Positions 42,884-51,200 of a stretch of 64,000 nucleotides of DNA are shown in pieces. The position numbers were made by a program, and so were the translations under genes. The stretch lies in NCBI GenBank assembly GCA_964557545.1, contig CAZLAK010000002.1, forward strand, positions 1-64,000, given 5' to 3'. The stretch is from CAZLAK01 sp964557545 (GTDB lineage Bacteria; Bacillota; Desulfotomaculia; Desulfotomaculales; Pelotomaculaceae). Under the pieces are notes generated by a model. It saw nothing but the letters and a program-made list of their open reading frames with translations, had not been told where the DNA came from and did not search any database. The stretch's first letter is position 1, and every line of letters begins with the position of its first letter.

Positions 42884-43024
42884 AGTATAACCTCCTTTTA
42901 CTATTAATAGTTGAATAAACTTATACAAAGGGCCAAACGCCGAGCAAATTCCTTTTAATTTTGGCTACCACCTCCAATTTGCTGGGTAAAATTTAATATT
43001 TAATTTTTTCTGTATATACATTAA

Positions 43025-43040
43025 AGCAATTGGTGTGCCA
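43025..43040 (-). promoter_or_regulatory. Sigma-54 promoter of the alcohol dehydrogenase gene
   Basis: Minus strand TGGCAC-ACCAA-TTGCT, an exact -24/-12 match. The start would be near 43013, 130 bases before the ATG. Confidence 0.82.
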
Positions 43041-43101
43041 CTGCTGTGAACATTTTAAAAAAACAAAAAATATCTTTATGAGTCCAGTAAAATCTGGGCT
43101 T

Positions 43102-43131
43102 GCCGGCTTTTTATTTTTAAATTAAGCCGGC
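43102..43131. promoter_or_regulatory. Candidate enhancer site (UAS) for the sigma-54 activator
   Basis: Perfect inverted repeat GCCGGCTT-N14-AAGCCGGC centred about 103 bases upstream of the predicted start. No T tract follows on either strand, so a terminator is less likely than an activator-binding site. Confidence 0.5.
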
Positions 43132-43203
43132 ACAACAGCCGATAATAGCCCTAAAAGTCAGTGTAAATTTTTATTTTGCGACAAAAACCCCGAAAATCTC
43201 GTG

Positions 43204-43238
43204 CAAAAAAATACACCCTGTCTAAGTTTAAGACAGGG
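43204..43238 (-). terminator. Terminator of the sigma-54 activator gene
   Basis: CCCTGTCT-N7-AGACAGGG (43216-43238), followed on the minus strand by TGTA and seven T. Confidence 0.8.
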
Positions 43239-43272
43239 ATAATAAACAGAAAAAACCCGGCACAAAGTACTT

Positions 43273-44850
43273 TTATGCCGGGAACCCAGTTTTGCCTTGC
43301 CTGAACAGGCCGTACTCTTTGATTTTGCGGTAGAGCGTGCTGCGGGAAACACCCAGGGCCTTGGCGGCCAGGGATATCTTGTTGTCGTAGTAGTGCAGGG
43401 CTTTGTTAATCAGTTTTAATTCGGTATCCTGGAGGGAAGGCAGTTTTTCTTCTTTAATGTTCCTCCTCATCATGGCCCTCTCCAGGCGCTCAGTCAAAGA
43501 GCCGGCCAGGCTGCCGGCCTCCAAAAGCTGCTCGGCAAACAGCTCCTCCCAGGGAAATTCGGCGGTAAAAAACTTTAAGAGTTCGGCAAAGCCGTTAAAG
43601 TCCCGGCTAAAACCCTGAGGCGCTGACAGCCTTACGCCCGCTTTTTCGCCGGCAGCCCCTAAGTGGCGGCAATTTTTAACCTTTTCCGGCAGGTGAGCGG
43701 TCGTGATTTCATCCCCGTCGCAGATGGCTAGCGCCTGCTCTAAAGTGTTGGCCAGCTCGCGGATGTTGCCCGGCCAGTCGTACTTCATCAAAACCTCGAG
43801 GCATTCACCGGAAATGCTTTTAACCCCGGTCCCGGCTTCGGCCGCGATCTTCTCGATTAAGTGGCCGGCCAGGAGGGGGATGTCTTCGCGCCTCTGTCTT
43901 AACGGCGGAAGCACTAAGCGCACCACGTCCAGGCGGTAAAAGAGATCCTCCCGGAAGGCCTTTTCTACAATGGCCTGCTCCAAGTCGCGGTTGGTGGCGG
44001 CAATGATGCGCACGTTGCTCACCATGGGCTTTTCGCCGCCTACGCGCACAAATTCACCGCTTTCCAGCACGCGCAGCAGTTTTACCTGGATGGCCAGGCT
44101 GGCCTCACCGATCTCGTCTAAAAAGAGCGTGCCGCCGTCGGCCAGTTCGAATATCCCGCGCCGGGTGCTGACGGCCCCGGTAAAAGCCCCCTTTTCGTGG
44201 CCGAAAAGCTCACTTTCCAGCAAACTTTCCGGAAAAGCCCCGCAGTTGATGGCAAAGAAGTTTTTATTAGACCTCTTGCTGGCGGCGTGGATAAACCTGG
44301 CCAAAACCTCCTTGCCGGTGCCCGTTTCTCCGTGGATGAGCACGTTTACGTCCTTGCCGGCAATTTTATAGGCCGTAGAAACCAGTCGCTGCATCTGGGG
44401 GTTGCGGCCAATTACCAGCCCCACACTGCCGGCCAGCTTTTCCCATGCAGTCTCAGCCCCGGATTGCCCGCCGCTGCCGGCCGAAGACAGGACTTCGCCG
44501 ATCATCTTCTCCAGTTCGTCTATATTTTCAAAAGGTTTTTCTAAAAAATTATGGGCACCCAACTGGATGGCTTTTACCGCCGTGCGGGTTGTGCTAAAAG
44601 CGGTCATAACGATCACTTCGCACTCCGGCTGCAGCTTTTTGATTTCCCGCAGCAGGTCCAAGCCGCATGTGTCCGGCAGTTTTAAGTCCACCAGCGCCAG
44701 GTCGTATTTCGCCGCGCGCAAAAATTCCAGCGCTTTTGCGCCTTGGTAAGCAACAGAGAGCTCTAAGTCTCTCTTTTTGCTCAAGAGCCGCTCGAAAAAC
44801 TTGCACACGCTCGGCTCATCGTCAACGACCAGCACTTTTTTTTCTGACAA
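43273..44850 (-). CDS. Sigma-54-dependent response regulator
   Basis: About 525 residues: receiver domain with phospho-acceptor Asp in LALVDLKLPDT (near 55), AAA+ domain (about 145-385) with GETGTGKE Walker A and the sigma-54 contact loop GAFTGA (near 225), and a Fis-type C-terminal helix-turn-helix (SLAAKALGVSRSTLYRKI). It activates RNA polymerase carrying sigma-54. No histidine kinase is in the window. TTG 44850 is preferred since GGAGG lies 8 bases ahead; an in-frame ATG at 44868 precedes that site. It follows the radical SAM maturase by about 33 bases and is probably cotranscribed with it. Likely targets are the alcohol dehydrogenase and AOR promoters. Confidence 0.93.
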   Translation of the reverse strand: MSEKKVLVVDDEPSVCKFFERLLSKKRDLELSVAYQGAKALEFLRAAKYDLALVDLKLPDTCGLDLLREIKKLQPECEVIVMTAFSTTRTAVKAIQLGAHNFLEKPFENIDELEKMIGEVLSSAGSGGQSGAETAWEKLAGSVGLVIGRNPQMQRLVSTAYKIAGKDVNVLIHGETGTGKEVLARFIHAASKRSNKNFFAINCGAFPESLLESELFGHEKGAFTGAVSTRRGIFELADGGTLFLDEIGEASLAIQVKLLRVLESGEFVRVGGEKPMVSNVRIIAATNRDLEQAIVEKAFREDLFYRLDVVRLVLPPLRQRREDIPLLAGHLIEKIAAEAGTGVKSISGECLEVLMKYDWPGNIRELANTLEQALAICDGDEITTAHLPEKVKNCRHLGAAGEKAGVRLSAPQGFSRDFNGFAELLKFFTAEFPWEELFAEQLLEAGSLAGSLTERLERAMMRRNIKEEKLPSLQDTELKLINKALHYYDNKISLAAKALGVSRSTLYRKIKEYGLFRQGKTGFPA

Positions 44851-44883
44851 AACGTTCGCCTCCTCCATTATCTGCCTGCGCCA

Positions 44884-46093
44884 TTAAGGGCAAACGATAA
44901 TTTTACGTGCCCAAAGGCAGTCGGCACAAGCCGGGCTGTTTCCCCAGCAGTCCATCTCGTTGGAATCGGGCAGGTTGCACCCTTCCTTGTAGCGGCAGTC
45001 GGTGCACGACGGAAAACGGTAGTACTTCACCGCCCACCGGAAATTCACGTAAGGGACCGATGTCCAGATAGTCCGCAAGTCGCTCTCGTTCACGTTGCCC
45101 AGGTAAAACGGATAAACTTCCTTTTTTCTCTCGTAAACGTAGTAGCTGTGGCGGTGCATCAGGGCATAACAGGGGCTTACATATCCCCGGCAGTTTATGC
45201 AAAGGGCGCTGTCGCCAATAAACTTGCAGTAGCGCTCAGTCCGCAGCTTCATGTTGGGCACCTGGGCGAGGACCATAAAGATGGTATTTTCGCTGCCCAA
45301 GATATTGCCCGTGTCGTCCATATCGTAAAGGACTTCCCCCCTCATGCTCTCGTGGTAAGGGAGAAGGTTGGTCAGGATCACCTGCAGGGCGTTTAAACGC
45401 CAGGCCAGCCTGATCAGATCCGGAATGTGGCGGAAATTTCTCTTCATGATGACCGTTTCCAAGCCCAGAACAGGCTTGCCGGTCCGGTTTTTTTGCTTGG
45501 CGCGATTTAATTTCTCGATATTGCCGGCAACCGAACCGAAATCCCCCTCCGTCCTGATGCGGGCAAACTCTTCGGGTTCGGGCGCGTCAATGGAGACAAA
45601 AAGCCTGTCTACGCCCAGCCCAACCATGCTTTCTATACAGCTGTCCGTGAGTAGTGAGCCGTTTGGTGATTACCTCAACCTTTAAACCCCGCTTCTTTAT
45701 CTCGCCAATAACGTCCAAGGCCGCCGGGTGACAAAAAGGCTCGCCGAAACCGCCTATGTGCACCCATTCTAAATCCGGCAGTCCTTCCATGCCAGCCAAA
45801 ACAGCTTCAATGGTTTTCTCCTCCATGTCCTGGGGTTTTTCGTCCCACGTGTGGCGGGCACATGTAATGCAGGAAAAATTGCAGCGCGTGGTCAGCTCCG
45901 GGTAGATCTTTTTTACATTGGGAGCAAGAGGCAAAAACCTGATTTCGTCTTCAGCCGGTACGGCCAGAAATTCCTGCTGATCTCCGGCAAGTCCCGCTTT
46001 GCGGCAAAATTCTTCACCGCAAGAAATTTTTTTGCCGGCCGAAAAGACACCGTAATCAAAACCGGCACCGTGGCCTTTCACTTTATTCGTCAT
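44884..46093 (-). pseudogene. Radical SAM tungsten-cofactor maturase, frameshifted
   Basis: Two overlapping frames make one radical SAM/SPASM protein. The first (46093 to about 45665) has the SAM cluster CNFSCITC. The second (to 44884) continues the same fold from VGLGVDRLFVSIDAP and ends with a cysteine-rich SPASM region (CINCRGYVSPC, CTDCRYKEGC, CADCLW). At 45662-45664 the minus strand has AAA where AA would restore VITNGSLLTDSCIESM. Family and position next to AOR genes suggest the maturase for the tungsten (pterin) cofactor oxidoreductases. With the single extra A removed the protein would be about 400 residues and otherwise intact, so a sequencing error or recent mutation are both possible. 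Confidence 0.8.
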
Positions 46094-46295
46094 TTTTTAT
46101 TTGTCCTCCCTAAAATGTAACAAAATAAACCGGTATATAGCCGTTTTAGAGCAGCAGGTAAACTATTTTTGCACACATAAGAAAACACAGATGCCAGCCC
46201 GTACGCAGCATGTCTCGTAAATTCTCATTGGCTGTATGCCAAACTGCCCATCTCTTGGTCTTTAATTTGCATTGTGTTACCTAAAAGACACTTTT

Positions 46296-46577
46296 TTAAT
46301 TTGTCTTGAGCAGGCTTTTGCCTTTTGGTGTTACAATAAAGTGCGTACAGCCTTTTTCATCTTTTTGTCTTACGACATAGCCTCTGCTCAAGAGGTAGTT
46401 GAGTACCCGCCAAACGGCTACCACACCCATGTTCAATTCATTGCTGACATGGCGGCAGTGCAGCTGGCCGGGTTTTTGGCTGTGACAGCTGCCGGTACAG
46501 CACATGCCGCCCTTACCGGCCAGCAGTTTTAACATCTCTACTGTTTGCGGCGGCACAACTGACAATGGTTCGTTCAC
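46296..46577 (-). CDS. Winged-helix regulator with cysteine cluster
   Basis: About 93 residues. The middle and end (HVSNELNMGVVAVWRVLNYLLSRGYVVRQKDEKG, quoted in part) form a winged helix like MarR/DUF proteins. The N-terminal part has four close cysteines, MCCTGSCHSQKPGQLHC, suggesting metal or FeS sensing. GTG 46577 has AAGGAG about 9 bases ahead. It is divergent from the MoaD-like gene, whose promoter it may control. Family not named with certainty. Confidence 0.65.
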   Translation of the reverse strand: MNEPLSVVPPQTVEMLKLLAGKGGMCCTGSCHSQKPGQLHCRHVSNELNMGVVAVWRVLNYLLSRGYVVRQKDEKGCTHFIVTPKGKSLLKTN

Positions 46578-46641
46578 TGCGGCGACATCTCCTTTCACCG
46601 TAAATTAACTTAAAAAATATCCCAAAAGGAGTGTTGAGGGC

Positions 46642-46929
46642 ATGAAAAAGCGGGTAGAAGTACGCGGCTTTGGCGACTTAAGGATCCTCTTTGAGCAGCG
46701 CGGCTGGCCTTTCCCTTACCTGGTGGAAATTACCGAGCCCTGCACCGTTTTGGACCTGGCCCGCCAGCTGGACATACCCCTCGACAAGGTCGAAGTGGCT
46801 TTTGTCAACGGCCTGGCAGAAGGTCTAGAACACCCCGTCAAGCCGGGCGACAGGGTTTCCTTCGTCCCTCCGGGCACTCCCGGCCCTTACCGGGTCTTTT
46901 TAGGCTTTATCCAAAAGAAGGCAAAGTAA
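46642..46929 (+). CDS. MoaD/ThiS-like beta-grasp protein without GG tail
   Basis: A 95-residue ubiquitin-like protein (VLDLARQLDIPLDKVEVAFVNG, then VKPGDRVSFVPPGTPGPYRVF). It ends in IQKKAK rather than Gly-Gly, so it cannot be thiocarboxylated like MoaD or ThiS. It resembles the Mut7-C ubiquitin group. The place between a tungsten-type maturase and FmdE suggests a pterin or metal cofactor link. ATG with AAAGGAG 10 bases ahead. Confidence 0.75.
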   Translation: MKKRVEVRGFGDLRILFEQRGWPFPYLVEITEPCTVLDLARQLDIPLDKVEVAFVNGLAEGLEHPVKPGDRVSFVPPGTPGPYRVFLGFIQKKAK

Positions 46930-46962
46930 ATGTTTATTAACATAAATCTCAAAGCTTAAAGC

Positions 46963-47592
46963 CTACCACCCGCGCGTGTAATTGACGGCGCAAGGTATGC
47001 AGACAATTTTCCCCTCTTTTAAGCGCGCCTTGGGCTCCATAACCATTTCACCGCAAGATGCGCAAGTGTAAGAATCAAATAAACGCGCTTTTTTCGGCGC
47101 TTCCGTCTGGATTTTACTGGCCACAAACAAGCTGTCCAGGGGGCTTTTGAGGATTTTTTCTGCTCTCGCCAGCTGGTAAGCGTAAAAACGTTCGCACTCT
47201 TCCTTGGAAGCCTTGCCCTCCAGCACCTTTTGGCGCAAAGCGCGCATTTCTTCTGACTTAGAGTTCGTTATCTCGTTGGCCAGCACCGCCACCCTGACAG
47301 CCCTGCCGCTGTTGCGGCAAATAAAAGTGTAGGCTTGCTTGCCGTAATCCCTGTAAAAAAGGTTGCCCTTCCCCAGCGTGCACCCGGTCAGCACTGAAAT
47401 GGCATCAACACTGCAAGAATCATTCTCGACAACAGCCACCAGTTCTTCGTCTTCGGCCCGTACCGCCTGCAAGGCTTCCAGGGCGTAAGCTGCCACGCGG
47501 TAGCCAATAGCCAGCCCGGGACAGATATGACCGTGAAAGTCAACAGCTTTACGCCACCTTTCACAGTCAATGAGGTAACTGTTAACCGCCAT
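46963..47592 (-). CDS. FmdE-family protein
   Basis: About 209 residues. The N-terminal domain carries FHGHICPGLAIGYRVA, the FmdE/TsdE signature, and the C-terminus has a zinc ribbon (CASCGEMV ... CIPCA). FmdE domains accompany molybdenum and tungsten formylmethanofuran dehydrogenases and metal-handling loci; the function is not established. ATG 47592 with AGGAGG about 8 bases ahead. It is the last gene of the ABC importer operon. Confidence 0.88.
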   Translation of the reverse strand: MAVNSYLIDCERWRKAVDFHGHICPGLAIGYRVAAYALEALQAVRAEDEELVAVVENDSCSVDAISVLTGCTLGKGNLFYRDYGKQAYTFICRNSGRAVRVAVLANEITNSKSEEMRALRQKVLEGKASKEECERFYAYQLARAEKILKSPLDSLFVASKIQTEAPKKARLFDSYTCASCGEMVMEPKARLKEGKIVCIPCAVNYTRGW

Positions 47593-47652
47593 CAAAAAGA
47601 CCTCCTTAAAAATTTATCCTCGAAAAATTTAAACGCGCCGGGTTTTCCTTTA

Positions 47653-49368
47653 TCAGCTGTAACCGCAGGCTGCAAACGGCTCCTGTTCTTTTGCCTTGCT
47701 GCCGGTTTCGCTGCCAGTAGCGTGGTAATTTTTGGCTGCACCCACAATTTCTGCTGTAATTAACCGGCGGGGATTTTGGATGACCTCCCACGTAGGTCCT
47801 TCTTCAATTATCTCTCCGCCCCACAAGAGCCCCAGCCTGTCGCTCACTTTTTTGGCCAGGCCAATATCGTGGGTGATAAAGAGAATGGTGAGGCCCATTT
47901 TTTCCTGCAGGTCCAGCAAAAGGCGCATTATCTTGGCCTGCACGCTGCAGTCCAGTGCCGATGTGGGCTCATCGGCCACCAAAAGGCGCGGCTTGGTAAC
48001 CAGGGCCCGGGCGATAGCCACCCTCTGCGCCTCGCCGCCGCTCAATTGGTGCGGGTACTTGTGCAAAAACCGCTCGCAAGTGTGCAGTTCTACCTGCTCT
48101 AAAGCCCACAAAACGAGCTCTTTTCTTTCTTCCGGCCGGTAACACCCGGCGATATCCAGCGGCTCTCTCACGATCTCCATGACGTTTAAGCGGTGGCTGA
48201 GCGATGCATGGGGGTTTTGAAAAACCGCGCGCACGCTGCTGGTATAAGTGCGGCTGCCGGGAACGTGCTGGCCGTCCAAAGTTATGCTGCCCCCGTCGGG
48301 CCTGTCCAGCCCCAAAAGGAGCCGGGCCAGCGTGCTCTTGCCCGAGCCGCTGCGACCCACCAGGGCGTAAGTTTCCCCAGCGTATAAAACCAGGTTTATA
48401 TTCTCAAGGACCGTCTTTTTGCCGTAAGATTTGCTCAAACCCTGAACAGCCAGCACCGGCACGATACCCCCGCGGTGGCAGGCCACCAGCCGGCCGTGAG
48501 TTAAAACCACCGGCGGTTCGGCGTAAGCACAGCACTCTATTTTTTGGGTGCAGCGCGGGTTAAACGGGCACCCGTCAACATCGTGGGACAGGTTCCCCGG
48601 AATACCCTGCAGGTCCTTCGTCCTTTCCATACCCGGATAAGAGCGAATTAAACCGCGGGTGTACGGGTGGCGCGGGTCGCGCAGCACCTCGTCTGCCGGG
48701 CCGTACTCGACTATCCGGCCTCCGTACAGCACAGCTGTCTTTTCGGCCAGGGTGCCGGCCACATCCAGGTCGTGGGTGATCAGCAGCACGGTTTTGCGGC
48801 GCAAGTGTTTTTGCAAAAAGGAAATCAATTCCCGCTTGGCCACAGCATCCAGAGAAGCCGTCGGCTCGTCCAGGATAATAAAAGGGGGGTCGTTGGCCAG
48901 GGCCACAGCCAGCAAGGCCTTTTGTTTTTCACCGCCGCTTAACTGATGCGGGTAGGAAAAAACCTGCTGGCGGTCAAAGCCCAGTGATAAGAGCAATTCT
49001 TTGGCCAATCTCACAGCACCGGTCCGTCCCAATCCGCCGTGCAGTTTAATGCTTTCCGCCACCTGGTCACATATCCGGTAAAGGGGGTGGAGGGCGCTTT
49101 CCACATTTTGAAAAACCATGGCTATCTTCTTTCCCCTAATGCCCTCCATTACCGGTTCCGGGCAAGACAACAAATTTTCGCCCTCAAAGATTACCTCTCC
49201 CGTCACCCGGCCCTTAACAAGGCCCATGACCGTCATGGCCAGCGTCGTCTTGCCGGCGCCAGACTCCCCTACAATGGCCAGCTTTTCTCCCGCCGCCACC
49301 TCCAGGTTAACCTTTTTTAGCACCTTTTCCTCACCGAAAGAAACCGCCAAGTTTCTTATTGAGAGCAC
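47653..49368 (-). CDS. Peptide/nickel-type ABC transporter, fused twin ATPases
   Basis: A 571-residue fusion of the DppD/NikD and DppF/NikE ATPases. The first half has GESGAGKTT, LSGGEKQKALLAVAL and FIILDEPTASLDA; the second half has GRSGSGKST, LSGGEAQRVAIARAL and LLVADEPTSALDC. The oligopeptide-type C-terminal extension with cysteines (NPRCTQKIECC) follows the first half. Two domains in one chain are known for this family. It powers the importer made by the next two upstream genes. Confidence 0.93.
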   Translation of the reverse strand: MLSIRNLAVSFGEEKVLKKVNLEVAAGEKLAIVGESGAGKTTLAMTVMGLVKGRVTGEVIFEGENLLSCPEPVMEGIRGKKIAMVFQNVESALHPLYRICDQVAESIKLHGGLGRTGAVRLAKELLLSLGFDRQQVFSYPHQLSGGEKQKALLAVALANDPPFIILDEPTASLDAVAKRELISFLQKHLRRKTVLLITHDLDVAGTLAEKTAVLYGGRIVEYGPADEVLRDPRHPYTRGLIRSYPGMERTKDLQGIPGNLSHDVDGCPFNPRCTQKIECCAYAEPPVVLTHGRLVACHRGGIVPVLAVQGLSKSYGKKTVLENINLVLYAGETYALVGRSGSGKSTLARLLLGLDRPDGGSITLDGQHVPGSRTYTSSVRAVFQNPHASLSHRLNVMEIVREPLDIAGCYRPEERKELVLWALEQVELHTCERFLHKYPHQLSGGEAQRVAIARALVTKPRLLVADEPTSALDCSVQAKIMRLLLDLQEKMGLTILFITHDIGLAKKVSDRLGLLWGGEIIEEGPTWEVIQNPRRLITAEIVGAAKNYHATGSETGSKAKEQEPFAACGYS

Positions 49369-49370
49369 CT

Positions 49371-50210
49371 CTAACCTACCCCCCGCATTCTGGGCTCAAC
49401 TGCCCTTTCCAGTATATAACCGGCGGCCGAAAATCCGAGCAAGGTCAGCGACAGGGCCAGCCCAACCGGCAAGAGCCACCACTTCCAAACATCCAGGTAT
49501 ATAAACTTAACGGCCTGCTGCAGCATTCTCCCCCAGCTCACTGTTTCCAGGCAGCTTACCCCCAAAAACGAAAGCCCGGCCTCCATAAACACCGCCCGCC
49601 TGGCATCCTGGATAAAAATTACTGCCAGGGTGGGAAACAAGTCGGGTACGATGTGACGCCGCACCAGGTAAAATAGTCCGGCACCAAAAGTGCGTGCGGC
49701 ATCCAGCGGAGCACTCGACTTTAAGGAAAGCACGCGGGAGCGCACGAGCCTGGCCCCGCCCGGCCACATAAAGAGAGAGAGCACGATCACCAGCAAAAAC
49801 CAACTGGGTTTGATATAGGCGGCCACCAAAACGGCCATAAAAACGGGCGGCAGGACTAAAAACGCGTCGGCTATGCGCATGAGCACCCCGTCGGCAACAC
49901 CGCCCAAGAGGGCGGCAACACTGCCCCAAATGGCGCTCAGCACCGCCGTCAGCACACCAACCGCAACTCCTACGGCCAGCGAAGTGCGGCCGCCGTAAAC
50001 CAGCCTGGTCATTATATCCTGCCCCACGTCGTCCGTACCCAAGAGGTGGCGGGCCGACGGCGGAGAAAAAGGAGCGTCAGTGTACTCAAACGGCCCGTAC
50101 GGCGTCAAAAAGGGAGCCAAAACGGCCAGAGCGCCGATTATCGCGACCGCCCACAATCCTGCTACGGCAGCCTTGCTCTTTTTTACTTCCCGCCAGTAAT
50201 TAACGTGCAT
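49371..50210 (-). CDS. Peptide/nickel-type ABC permease (DppC/NikC-like)
   Basis: A 279-residue permease with about six helices and the C-type family motif HLLGTDDVGQDIMTRLVYGGRTSLAVG in part, plus the EAA-loop FLGVSCLETVSWGRML. It overlaps the partner permease by 11 bases. Confidence 0.92.
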   Translation of the reverse strand: MHVNYWREVKKSKAAVAGLWAVAIIGALAVLAPFLTPYGPFEYTDAPFSPPSARHLLGTDDVGQDIMTRLVYGGRTSLAVGVAVGVLTAVLSAIWGSVAALLGGVADGVLMRIADAFLVLPPVFMAVLVAAYIKPSWFLLVIVLSLFMWPGGARLVRSRVLSLKSSAPLDAARTFGAGLFYLVRRHIVPDLFPTLAVIFIQDARRAVFMEAGLSFLGVSCLETVSWGRMLQQAVKFIYLDVWKWWLLPVGLALSLTLLGFSAAGYILERAVEPRMRGVG

Positions 50211-51183
50211 TTAAAGACACCCTCTTGTCGACAGCACAGTACAACAAATCCGTGGATAAATTAATGACCAGCACGGCTGCAGTGACGGTGAGCAAAATCC
50301 CCTGGATGAGCGGGTAATCCCTGGCCGAAATTGCCTTGTAAAGCAGTGAGCCCATACCGGGATAATTAAAGATTATTTCTATAAAAAGCGCTCCGGTGGC
50401 CAGGGATGTAAAGTGAAGGCCGGTATGGGTGATCACCGGCAGCAGCACGCTCTTGCCGGCGTGCCTGTAAACTACCGTCCTTTCCGGGCACCCCTTGCCC
50501 CTGGCCGTCAAAATATACCCTTCGGTCATGGCCTGCGCAGTGTTATTCCTGGCCAGCAGGAAGACGGAAGGCATCCTGACGGCGACCAGGGCAGCCAGCG
50601 GCAGGATCATGTGCCGGGCGACATCGGCCCAAAGTTCAAGTCCTGTGTAACCCGCATAGGGGCTTACCGCACCGCCCAAAGGGGCCAGTCCCCAGTAAAC
50701 GCCGAAAACAATCAACATAACGGCACCGGCAAAGAAATCGGGCACACCCCCCGCCGTCACCACACCGGCCAGCAAAAGCTTGTCCAGCCGGCTTCCCCGC
50801 CGGCCCCCGGCCTCCAAACCTAAAACAAAACCCAAAACAGTAGTGATAACCAACGCCGTACCGCACAAGAGGGCGGTCCAGGGAAGGTAGCTGGCCACCA
50901 CTTTCGCCACCGGCACCTGGTAGAAGTAAGAATAGCCGAGGTCTCCTCTCGCCAGCGCCCCAACGTAAGCCCAAAACTGCTCGTAAAGCGGTTCGTCCAG
51001 TTTAAAGCGCCGGTTCAATTCTTCGACCATCTGGGGGCTCATTGCGCACAGGGCCTCCTCCCCGTAAATGGCCTCTGTGGGACTGCCGGGCATTAACCTG
51101 GGCAGGGCAAAGTTGAGCACGACGAGCACCGCCAAAGCAGCCAGGTAACTGGCCAGCACTTTCTTCAGCGTTTCCCTGTCCAC
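50200..51183 (-). CDS. Peptide/nickel-type ABC permease (DppB/NikB-like)
   Basis: A 327-residue permease with the B-type N-terminus (VVLNFALPRLMPGSPTEAIYG in part) and the C-terminal EAA-loop (FIEIIFNYPGMGSLLYKAI). About six helices. It pairs with the DppC-like permease. Confidence 0.92.
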   Translation of the reverse strand: MDRETLKKVLASYLAALAVLVVLNFALPRLMPGSPTEAIYGEEALCAMSPQMVEELNRRFKLDEPLYEQFWAYVGALARGDLGYSYFYQVPVAKVVASYLPWTALLCGTALVITTVLGFVLGLEAGGRRGSRLDKLLLAGVVTAGGVPDFFAGAVMLIVFGVYWGLAPLGGAVSPYAGYTGLELWADVARHMILPLAALVAVRMPSVFLLARNNTAQAMTEGYILTARGKGCPERTVVYRHAGKSVLLPVITHTGLHFTSLATGALFIEIIFNYPGMGSLLYKAISARDYPLIQGILLTVTAAVLVINLSTDLLYCAVDKRVSLNAR

Positions 51184-51200
51184 GGCTGTACCCTGCCTCT

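Noticed and set aside
44884..46093. Two separate radical SAM genes
   Set aside because: The two frames join into one protein when a single A is removed; neither half is complete alone.
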